Part shown: positions 44,827-54,860 of the stretch, piece by piece
Layout of the letters: every line of letters starts with the position of its first letter
How positions within the stretch are numbered: the stretch's first letter is position 1
DNA from: Prinsepia uniflora
Lineage: Eukaryota > Streptophyta > Magnoliopsida > Rosales > Rosaceae
DNA length: 64,000 bases
Assembly (NCBI GenBank): GCA_032719365.1
Contig: CM064871.1
Coordinates: 36,987,566-37,051,565, forward strand
Direction: 5' to 3'
Notes under the pieces: generated by a model
Told to the model about the DNA's origin: nothing
Databases searched by the model: none
What the model saw: only the letters and a program-made list of their open reading frames with translations
Translations under genes and position numbers: made by a program

Positions 44827-47462
44827 TGACAGGACCCGTCCAAATCCCACTGGGACCACCCGGGGACGTGCCCCGCTCCCGTCTGACAATGACTCTAAAC
44901 ATACCAAAATTACCCTTAAATAAAAACCGAAGACTCAAATAGATAGATAACGTACAAACACAGTGTTTAAAGTGATACTGTCAGACAAGGGAAAGTAAAA
45001 TACAACATGTGAGCACACTAGTCAGAGTACATTTATTCGGTGCTCAACCTACCCACACGTGGGTGTACAGGTGCACAGCTAGGCAAACTAAACCTCTGCC
45101 TCCTCCTCCGGGTCCTCCTCCTCTATTTCCGTATCAGGGTCTGGAGGGGTCAGTAAAACAAGGGTGAGTGGGCCAAAATAACAGTTTAGAAATCAATTTA
45201 ATAATCAATTAATCATAAGGTTTTACCCCTCCGTTTTCCAAATCTTGCATGCAGTGAAAACATAATATTATAATGAAATCATAACAAATGAACCACAATA
45301 ATAATCGTAAGGTGAAACTAACATATCAGTGCACTGTAAAACCCAACCCAAATGATGTCACGGTTCTAAGGCTACGCGTTGCCACTCAGGGTCTCACACC
45401 TGAGACTCTCTAGGTACATCAGCTCCTGGTATCCCGGTCACTGCCCGAGGTATATAAACATGCCTTCCTGAGAGTAAGCAGCCCAACGGGGGTCAACTCC
45501 ACTCAGTCAGAGCCCCGTGACTACTCCAGGGTCCACCCAGGCCAACGACCCTCCCTGGAGGAGACAATATACACAGGTAGGAAAGTACAGTACAATAACA
45601 GTATAGTTTACCCTATGTCCCCCGGACATCCCAAACAAAATCCACATATAATCCAGACGGGTCTCATGCCCAAAACATAGCAAATATAAACAGTTCATAA
45701 GACTCATCAGTGGAAATAGTAAAACAGTTTATGCATGCAAGCCTTTTATAAATCAAACAGCCCACTCACACTCGGTCCTTGCTGCTCAACGATCTCTATA
45801 AACCTGTATTATTATTCCTGAGGGTTACTTAAGGACCCTATAATATCAATACCAAGACCCTAGAACAGATCCGCCTCAAAATCGCATCCCGGGCACTATT
45901 CCCGGTGCTTCAAACCACATTTTGACTAACATAACGATCTCCGATCGACACGAAACCACCTCCATTCGATCCGTATCGTCGAAACCTCGAAAATGGTACC
46001 GGCCCCACCAAAATCACTGTTCACACGCGCCCCCACGCGCCTGGTCAACGCGTGGGTCAACGCTGCTACAGTACTGCTGACGTCAGCAGTGGCGTCATGC
46101 TGACGTCAGCATGACGTCATCACTGACACTTGTCAGGTGACACGTGGCATGTTCTGATTGGTCCCTGGTCTGACAATATCTGACAGGGTGACGTCATCAT
46201 GACATCAGAAGTGACGTCAGCATGATGACGTCATCATGCTACAGTATCGGGTCAGACCCGTTTGACTGGAACCGGGTCGCCGTCGACCCGCGGCTTGACC
46301 CGATTCAACCGTTCAATTCCGGCCACCATTTTCGACGGGGTTCATCCCTATAGGGTCGTCTAGGTCTGTTCTATGGTTCTACAACCTCAAACTGGAAAGA
46401 AAACGGGAGAAAACTCACCAGTTCGTCTCTGAAACTCACGGCCAAGGTCCGATCGTCTTCTCCGGTGATCCACGCCGTCTCCGTCGTCCAAACCGGTCCT
46501 GATCAACTCGTCTCTCACCCTAGAACATTTCTAACATCACACAATCAATTTCCTAGCACTAAAACACGTTGGTTCGAAACAGGGGATCAAAACGGGTTTT
46601 CGGGTTTTCGACCTTACCGCCGCCGTGTCGCCGCCGCAGGCCGTGCCGTCGTCCAGTTAAGCTCCTGGGGTCCTCACGGTGCAGACTGGAGCTTCCCCTG
46701 CGTCGAGGTGATGTGGTTGTCACGGTTTGCTTCTTGGACCCGTTTCCGTCGTGTTTCGGGTCTGAGTTTTTGGACGGGATTTTCAGGCGGGGAAATGGGC
46801 TGGTGGTTGCTGGTGGTGCACGGTGATGAAGACCAGATAATGGTGGTGATGTGGGTGATCGTTTGGTGTGATAAGGATGGCTGGTGAGATCGCCTTGGTC
46901 GAGAGAAAATGGAAGAAATGCACGGGTTGTGGGGGGGGGGGGGGGGGGATGAATGTGTGTTTGTGTGTTTGAGTGAAACGGACAGAGGATGATCGTGCAT
47001 GAATAAGGAAAGCAGATGAAAATGGAGGGCTGGGATTCATTTGAACAGAAAATCCAAGGGCGGGGGTTAATTGGAGGGAAAAGGAAATAATATAAAAATA
47101 GCTTAAATAGTGTTAGTTGCTTTATGGGAATAGTGTAGGCTTGGATGGGTGACACTTGTCACCAATCCACCGGTTTGATTTAAATATTAGGTTGGCATGG
47201 ATTCCCGTAATAAATTAATATTTTATTTCGTTATTCTCGGTTCGTAAATTCCGCTAAAACGCTTCCTTGACCATAACTTCTTCATACGAACTCCGATTTC
47301 GGCGTGCCGCCTGTCTACGTATTCGTGACGTCCCGACCTACGTCATAGTCATGGGTCAAAGTCCAAATTGTTTCCCGGGTCAAAAGTCAAAGTTTCCCCC
47401 CTTCAGGGGCAAAATAGTCTTTTTACATTAAAATATTATTATTCTCGGTTCGGGTCGTTACA
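44827..47462 (-). repeat. Element I 3' LTR (2636 bp)
   Basis: Near-identical to 51944-54611. It carries six TGACGTCA octamers in 46078-46233, an 18-G run at 46931-46948, paired boxes GCCCACTCAC (45760-45769) and GTGAGTGGGC (45164-45173), and GTCTGACA repeats at 44880-44888 and 44985-44993. The long minus-strand frames at 46559-47155 also occur in the other LTR and are proline/serine-rich without a domain. Confidence 0.93.
46931..46948 (+). repeat. 18-base G run
   Basis: Uninterrupted G tract in the 3' LTR of element I; the other LTR has a shorter run broken by a C (54076-54090). Confidence 0.95.
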
Positions 47463-47475
47463 ACCTACCCACCTT
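47463..47475 (-). other. PPT of element I
   Basis: Minus strand AAGGTGGGTAGGT immediately before the 3' LTR. It overlaps the TAA stop of the chromodomain frame by two bases. Confidence 0.85.
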
Positions 47476-47758
47476 ACAGAAATTTCGTCCTCGAAATTAA
47501 CTCAAACAAGTATAGGTACTGCCCTCTCATCAATTCCTCGGGTTCCCATGTCGCTTCCTCCACCTCGTGGTTCCGCCATAGTACTTTAACCAAAGAAATC
47601 GTCTTGTTCCTTAAGACCTTTTCCTTCCTATCCAGAATCTGCACTGGCCGTTCCTCGAAACTCAAATCTGTCATCAGTTCCAGTGGTTGCTCTGGCAGTG
47701 CATGAGAGTCATCCCGAAGATACTTCCGTAGCATAGATACATGAAATACATCATGTAC
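47474..47758 (-). pseudogene. Integrase C-terminal tail with chromodomain (separated by a stop)
   Basis: Same reading frame as the integrase piece but cut off from it by a TGA at 47759-47761. It begins with VHDVFHVSMLRKY, the conserved linker after the GPY/F module of chromovirus integrases. A chromodomain follows: VQILDRKEKVLRNK..., then VLWRNHEVEEATWEPEE with the aromatic/acidic core. Chromodomains of integrated chromoviruses are thought to direct integration into particular chromatin. The frame stops with TAA inside the PPT. As the DNA stands, a conventional translation product would lack this module. Family identity is clear; whether readthrough ever occurs is unknown. Confidence 0.88.
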
Positions 47759-48796
47759 TCAGGAAAGCTCCGAAGGTAGTGCTAAACGGTAAGCCACTGG
47801 ACCAATCCTCTCGACAATCTCATATGGTCCGATATAACGAGGACTCAATCTCCCACGTCGTCCAAATCGGAGAATCCCTTTCCACGGCGATAACTTTAAA
47901 AAGACAAAGTCACCAACCTCGAACTCCAAATCTCGGCTCCGCCGATCCGCATAGCTTTTCTGACGATCCTGGGCCGCCTTCAATCGTTCCCGAATAACCC
48001 GAACTGTCTCCTGGGTCATATCCATCAGATCCGGCCCCACTGCGGTTCTTTCTCCGATCTCCATCCAGCATACCGGTGTTCTGCACTGTCGACCATACAG
48101 TGCCTCATAGGGTGCCATCCCTATACTCGCATGGTAGCTGTTATTGTAGGCAAACTCCATCAATGGCAATCGATCAGTCCACGAATCCTGGAATTGCAAC
48201 ACACAGGCTCTCATCATGTCCTCGAGAGTTTGTATTGTCGTTTCAGACTGTCCGTCGGTCTGTGGGTGGAATGTCGTACTGAAGTGTAATTTCATACCCA
48301 AAGTAGTCTGTAGACTCCTCCAAAACCTGGATGTGAAACGCGGATCCCGATCCGACACAATCGACTCTCGGGTACCGTGTAGTCGGATGATCTCATTAAT
48401 GAATAACTGGGCCAAACGGTTGAGCTTGTACGTCTCACGTACAGGCAGAAAATGCGCTGATTTAGTCAACCGGTCCACAATTACCCAGACTCCATCAACT
48501 CCACTCCTTGTCTTCGGTAACTTGAAGACAAAGTCCATTGTAATATGATCCCACTTCCATTGTGGAATTGGAAGTGGCTGCATAGCCCCATACGGACGCT
48601 GCCATTCTGCCTTGACCTGCTGACAGATCAAACATTTGCTGACAAACGCAGCTATCTCCCTCTTCATCCCTGGCCACCAATAATAGTCCCGGAGGGTACG
48701 GTACATCTTTGTCCCTCCTGGATGCATAGCATAGGCCGAACTGTGGGCCTCGTCTAAAATCTCTCTTCTCAACTCTGGTACCGCATGTACACACAA
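47759..48796 (-). pseudogene. Pol fragment: integrase (zinc-binding, catalytic core, GPY/F)
   Basis: 345 codons, open upstream to about 48850 without its own convincing ATG (the first listed codon is TTG), so it is the continuation of pol after a frameshift. The HHCC zinc-binding motif is seen at H18, H25, C55, C58 and the catalytic triad at D88 (TMDFV), D149 (VSDRD) and E185 (GQSE), with the canonical 35 residues between the last two. The GPY/F module (YIGPYEIVERIGPVAYRL) is near residue 325. The enzyme joins retroelement cDNA to host DNA. All catalytic residues are present. The frame ends in TGA at 47759-47761, after which the same frame continues into the chromodomain. Confidence 0.92.
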
Positions 48797-48810
48797 TCTC
48801 CCAAGCTTTA

Positions 48811-51800
48811 CTAATGCTCCATCGCCCCTGACGGAGAAATCTTGTCTCTGTCCGGATTCAAGGCTCCCTGATCGTCCATCCCTAACATAACTCCGCTCTT
48901 CTGAAGTTCCACTAGCAAAGGAAGATACACCAATCTCAAATGCGCAACTGATCCCGCCGACTTCCTGCTAAGTGCATCAGCCACAACATTTGCCTTGCCA
49001 GGATGGTACTCGATCGTACAGTCATAATCCTTCAACAATTCCAACCATCTCCGCTGTCTCATGTTGAGTTCCTTCTGTGTGAACAAATGTTTAAGACTCT
49101 GGTGATCGGTGAATATTCGGCATGTCACACCGAACAAATGATGTCTCCAGATCTTTAGAGCATGTACCACCACTGCCAATTCCAAATCATGAGTAGGGTA
49201 GTTCAACTCGTGCGTCTTCAGCTGCCGGGATGCGTAAGCAATCACTTTTCCATTCTGCATCAATACACAACCCAAGCCCTGCAGCGATGCATCACTATAT
49301 ACCACGAACTCTCCACTGCTGTCTGGTAATGCAAGGACAGGTGCAGTGGTTAATCGGAACTTTAATTCCTGAAAACTCTGTTCACACTGGTCGTCCCATA
49401 CAAACTTCACCCCTTTCCAGGTTAACCAAGTCAATGGTGCGGCAATCTGGGAGAAACCCTCTACGAATCTCCGATAGTAGCCTGCTAACCCAACAAAACT
49501 TCGCACTTCCGTCACCGTGGTCGGTCTTGGCCAATTGGTCACAGCCTCCGTTTTCTGAGGATCCACACTTATCCCCTCAGGTGATATAATGTGACCCAAG
49601 AATCCAATACTATTTAGCCAAAACTGACACTTGCTTAACTTAGCATACAGCTGCTCCTGTCGTAGTTTACCCAATACCATTCGTAAGTGCTCCTCATGAG
49701 CCCTGACACTCTTGGAATACACCAAGATGTCGTCGATAAACACGATCACAAATTTATCCAAGTATGCTCGAAAAACTCGATTCATCAAGTCCATGAATGC
49801 AGCTGGTGCATTCGTCAATCCAAAGGGCATCACCAAGAACTCATAATGCCCATACCTCGTTCGAAAAGCTGTTTTCTGAACATCCCCCTCGGCTATTCTC
49901 AATTGATGGTATCCCGATCTCAGATCTATCTTGGAGAAATATCGTGCTCCTCGTAACTGATCGAACAAATCATCGATCCTGGGTAAGGGATACTGGTTCC
50001 TTACCGTAGCCTTGTTCAACTGCCGATAATCCACACACAACCGCAAACTACCCTCCTTCTTTTTCACAAATAAGACCGGCGCTCCCCATGGTGATGTACT
50101 GGGTCGGATAAACCCTAGATCCACCAGTTCCTGTAGTTGGATTTTCAATTCCCGTAGCTCCGCCGGTGCCATACGATACGGTGCTTGTGAAATCGGTCGA
50201 GTCCCGGGGAGTAACTCGATCGTAAAGTCGATCTCCCTGGGTGGTGGTAATCCAGGTAAATCTCCTGGAAAGACATCAGGAAATTCCCGCACAATCGGAA
50301 TATCCTCAATACTCAAAGATTCATCCGTAGACTCTACCACATAAGCAAGATAACCCTGACACCCCTTCTGTAAAAGTTTAGTAGCTGTGAGTGCAGATAT
50401 TACCTTGGGTGATGCGTCTCCACACTCCCCCTGAAATATCACTTCCGGTAATCCTGAACCTCTCAAAGTCAACCGCATGTTACTACAGTCGATGAGTGAA
50501 TTGTACTCCGACAACCAATCAGCTCCAAGTATCATATCGAAATCGTGAACATTCATCAGAATTAGGTCTGCCAGAAATTCGACTCCCTCAATCTCCACAG
50601 GACAAGCTCGTATCTCCTGGTTCACTTGGTAGGTCACACCCATCGGTGTCCCCACTCCCATCTCGTGCTCAAGTGCGGTCACCTCACGGCCCAACAGACT
50701 CGCACAACGCGGTGAAATAAAAGAATGAGTTGCCCCCGAACCCATCAATGCACGAACAACCATACCATAAATATGTACAGTACCTGTCAACACTCCCGGA
50801 ATGGATCTGGCCTGCTGCTGGGTAACAGCATAAACACGAGCCATAGACTCTGCAGGTCGTCCCCGTCCTCTAGCTCCTCGATCACGGCCACGCACAACAC
50901 CGCGTGTCCGGCTGCTGTCAGTCTGAGATGCTGAGCTCTGTGTTGGCGTAGTACTGCCTCGAATCAGTGGACACTCAGAAGCATAGTGCCCCGGCTCACC
51001 ACAAGCGAAGCATGTGACCTCCCTAGGTCGACCCGAGTATCCTCCCGGTGAGATGCTCATCGGTGAGTATGACCGCTGCCAAGCTCCAGAACGCTGTCCA
51101 GACCGCTGAGGACTCCTGAACTGACCAGAACGTCCTCGGCTGCCAGAAGACGAAGATCCACCAGAATGTCCTCCCTTCGAGCCACGACGGCCCGAGAATC
51201 CCAAGTGTGGGCGATCACGTCGCCGAGTCTCCCCCTCAGCTCGCTGACGAGCCAGGATCCTGTTCTCAACCCTGGTCGCCGCATCGGTCAGATCCCTCAT
51301 GGAAGCAAAGGGTGTTGCAGTCACCATCGCCTGAATCTCAGTTCGCAGGCCCCACTCAAATCTGCGACATCGGTCTGCCTCGGTGATCACGAAGTTCTCA
51401 GCAAAGCGAGACAACATCAGGAAGGTCTCCTCGTACTCTGCTACAGTCTGATCTCCCTGCCGGAGGTTCAGAAACTCCGCCTCACGGGCGTTGCGAAACG
51501 ACCGTGGATAGAACTGGTTGAGAAACCGCTCTCGGAAGGTCTCCCATGGAATGGTGTGAACGGTCCAGCCGGCCAAAACAAGGTTATGCCACCATCGATA
51601 GGCGCTCCTATCCAGTAGGAAAGTCGCCAGTACGACACGCTCCTCCGGAGGACAGTGCATGACCTCGAAAATCCTCTCCCAGCGGTCAATCCACTGGTGT
51701 GCTTCCTCGGGGTCGGTTCCCCCACTAAAGTGCGTAGAACCCAGGCGCTGAGCCCGCTCAATGCTCGCAGTGTCTCCATTTCCTCCATTGCCCTCGTCAA

Positions 51801-51831
51801 CACGTGCACGGGGTTCACGTCGGGGAGGCAT
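48811..51831 (-). pseudogene. Gag-pol: Gag, CCHC, protease (dead), reverse transcriptase, RNase H
   Basis: 1006 codons from the ATG at 51831; an in-frame TAA lies just upstream, which fixes this start. Gag capsid-like domain residues about 35-195, then an Arg/Gly/Ser-rich stretch and a CCHC knuckle CFACGEPGHYASEC (about 274-287). The protease motif at about 363-370 reads GSGATHSF: the catalytic Asp is replaced by Gly (codon GGT, 50740-50742), although ILGADWL downstream is kept. Reverse transcriptase about 550-710 with VDYRQLN, FSKIDLRSGYHQ and the catalytic FIDD. RNase H about 840-955 with the acidic set at D847, E884, D909, D952. After RNase H the frame ends in a spurious tail of about 20 residues and a TAG, while homology continues in another frame. 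Confidence 0.93.
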
Positions 51832-51928
51832 ATCCAACTGTTAAGAGGCAAACAGGTTAAAAGACATCGAAAGCGACCATGTACAAAGTACAAACCGCTA
51901 ACCTAGTACTCTGACTACTAATCCTAAT

Positions 51929-51940
51929 GCTCTGATACCA
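51929..51940 (-). other. PBS of element I
   Basis: Minus strand TGGTATCAGAGC, perfect 12 nt for initiator tRNA-Met, three bases inside the 5' LTR. The leader to the Gag ATG is about 110 bp. Confidence 0.93.
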
Positions 51941-51943
51941 AGC

Positions 51944-54611
51944 TGACAGGACCCGTCCCAATCCCACTGGGACCACCCGGGGACGTGCCCCGCTCCCGTC
52001 TGACAATGACTCTAAACATACCAAAATTACCCTTAAATAAAAACCGAAGACTCAAATAGATAGATAACGTACAAACACAGTGTTTAAAGTGATACTGTCA
52101 GACAAGGGAAAGTAAAATACAACATGTGAGCACACTAGTCAGAGTACATTTATTCGGTGCTCAACCTACCCACACGTGGGTGTACAGGTGCACAGCTAGG
52201 CAAACTAAACCTCTGCCTCCTCCTCCGGGTCCTCCTCCTCTATTTCCGTATCAGGCTCTGGAGGGGTCAGTAAAACAAGGGTGAGTGGGCCAAAATAACA
52301 GTTTAGAAATCAATTTAATAATCAATTAATCATAAGGTTTTACCCCTCCGTTTTCCAAATCTTGCATGCAGTGAAAACATAATATTATAATGAAATCATA
52401 ACAAATGAACCACAATAATAATCGTAAGGTGAAACTAACATATCAGTGCACTGTAAAACCCAACCCAAATGATGTCAAGGTTCTAAGGCTACGCGTTGCC
52501 ACTCAGGGTCCCACACCCGAGACTCTCTAGGTACATCAGCTCCCGGTATCCCGGTCACTGCCCGAGGTATATAAACATGCCTTCCTGAGAGTAAGCAGCC
52601 CAACGGGGGTCAACTCCACTCAGTCAGAGCCCCGTGACTACTCCAGGATCCACCCAGGCCAACGACCCTCCCTGGAGGAGACAATATACACAGGTAGGAA
52701 AGTACAGTACAATAACAGTATAGTTTACCCTATGTCCCCCGGACATCCCAAACAAAATCCACATATAATCCAGACGGGTCTCATGCCCAAAACATAGCAA
52801 ATATAAACAGTTCATAAGACTCATCAGTGGAAATAGTAAAATAGTTTATGCATGCAAGCCTTTTATAAATCAAACAGCCCACTCACACTCGGTCCTTGCT
52901 GCTCAACGATCTCTATAAACCTGTATTATTATTCCTAGGGTTACTTAAGGACCCTATAATATCAATACCAAGACCCTAGAACAGATCCGCCTCAAAATCG
53001 CATCCCGGGCACTATTCCCGGTGCTTCAAACCCCATTTTGACTAACGTAACGATCTCCGATCGACACGAAACCACCTCCATTGGATCTGTATCGTCGAAA
53101 CCTTGAAAATGGTACCGGCCCCACCAAAATCACTGTTCACACGCGCCCCCACGCGCCTGGTCAACGCGTGGGTCAACGCTGCTACAGTACTGCTGACGTC
53201 AGCATGACATCATCACTGACACTTGTCAGGTGACATGTGGCATGTTCTAATTGGTCCCTGGTCTGACAATATCTGACAGGATGACGTCATCATGACATCA
53301 GAAGTGACGTCAACATGATGACGTCATCATGCTACAGTATCGGGTCACCCGTTTGACTGGAACCGGGTCGCCGTCGACCCGCGGCTTGACCCGATTCAAC
53401 CGTTCAATTCCGGCCACCATTTTCGACGGGGTTCATCCCTATAGGGTCGTCTAGGTCTGTTCTATGGTTCTACAACCTCAAACTAGAAAGAAAATGGGAG
53501 AAAACTCACCAGTTCGTCTCTGAAACTCACGGCCAAGGTCCGATCGTCTTCTCCGGTGATCCACGCCGTCTCCGTCGTCCAAACCGGTCCTGATCAACTC
53601 GTCTCTCACCCTAGAACATTTCTAACATCACACAATCAATTTCCTAGCACTAAAACACGTTGGTTCGAAACAGGGGATCAAAACGGGTTTTCGGGTTTTC
53701 GACCTTACTGCCGCCGTGTCGCCGCCGTAGGCCTTGCCGTCGTCCAGTTAAGCTCCTGGGGTCCTCACGGTGCAGACTGGAGCTTCCCCTGCGTCGAGGT
53801 GATGTGGTTGTCACGGTTTGCTTCTTGGACCCGTTTCCGTCGTGTTTCGGGTCTGAGTTTTTGGACGGGATTTTCAGGCGGGGAAATGGGCTGGTGGTTG
53901 CTGGTGGTGCACGGTGATGAAGACCAGATAATGGTGGTGATGTGGGTGATCGTTTGGTGTGATAAGGATGGCTGGTGTGATCGCCTTGGTCGAGAGAAGT
54001 GATCGTTTGGTGTGATAAGGATGGCTGGTGTGATCGCCCTTGGTCGAGAGAAAATTGAAGAAATGCACGGGTTGTGGGGGGGGCGGGGGGATGAATGTGT
54101 GTTTGTGTGTTTGAGTGAAACGGACAGAGGATGATCGTGCATGAATAAGGAAAGCAGATGAAGAATGGAGGGCTGGGATTCATTTGAACAGAAAATCCAA
54201 GGGCTGGGGTTAATTGGAGGGAAAAAGAAATAATATAAAAAATAGCTTAAATAGTGTTAGTTGCTTTATGGGAATAGTGTAGGCTTGGATGGGTGACACT
54301 TGTCACCAATCCACCGGTTTGATTTAAATATTAGGTTGGCACGGATTCCCGTAATAACAGTAATATTTTATTCCGTTGTTCTCGGTTCGTAAATTCCGCT
54401 AACAACGCGTTCCTTTGACCATAACTTCTTCATACGAACTCCGATTTTCGGCGTGCCGTCTGTCTACGTATTCGTGACGTCCCGACCTACGTCATAGTCA
54501 TGGGTCAAAGTCCAAATTGTTTCCCGGGTCAAAAGTCAAAGTTTCCCCCCTTCAGGGGCAAAATAGTCTTTTTACATTAAAATATTATTATTCTCGGTTC
54601 GGGTCGTTACA
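51944..54611 (-). repeat. Element I 5' LTR (2668 bp)
   Basis: Counterpart of 44827-47462. It lacks about 23 bp in the TGACGTCA cluster and retains four octamers, having TGACATCA where the other copy has TGACGTCA. It carries a 53-bp tandem duplication at 53947-54053. Substitutions are mostly C/T and G/A. Confidence 0.93.
53947..54053 (-). repeat. 53-bp tandem duplication in element I 5' LTR
   Basis: Two copies starting TGATCGTTTGGTG (53947 and 54000); only one copy is present in the 3' LTR. Confidence 0.9.
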
Positions 54612-54860
54612 GGGGAACTGCTCGGATGTGTCTAATTCTGGGGATATGGTATCCGTCAAGATATGACTGATCTCGGGGGTTATGCCTAGATGTGTCTGAT
54701 TTTGAGAATGTGGCTTGGTGGACCTACGCATAGTGCTGGTGTGATATATTGTGCACTTATGAGTAGTGCTAATATTGTGATATTGTGATTAACTATGCAC
54801 TAATAAGTAGTGCTGATATTGTAATATTGTGATTGATTGTGCACTGGTGAGTGATGCTGA

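Larger units (their letters stand above)
44827..54611 (-). mobile_element. Element I: full-length Tekay/Del-like chromovirus, coding region broken
   Basis: 9785-bp minus-strand Ty3/Gypsy element with perfect TSD GGGGA (44822-44826 and 54612-54616). LTRs are 51944-54611 (5') and 44827-47462 (3'), both TGTAACGACCCG...TCCTGTCA on the minus strand. PBS 51929-51940, PPT 47463-47475. Order: Gag, CCHC finger, protease, reverse transcriptase, RNase H, integrase, chromodomain; this order and the chromodomain place it among chromoviruses, and Gag plus the long LTRs suggest Tekay/Del. Three lesions are visible: protease active-site Asp to Gly, a frameshift after RNase H, and a TGA before the chromodomain. 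LTRs differ at about 35 sites plus several indels by eye, so insertion is fairly recent. Confidence 0.93.

Noticed and set aside
46559..47155. 198-residue open frame on the minus strand, with a similar 177-residue frame at 53650-54183
   Set aside because: The two are the same place in the two LTRs of element I. They are rich in Pro, Ser, His and Arg, have no domain, and the polymorphic G run lies inside the frame.
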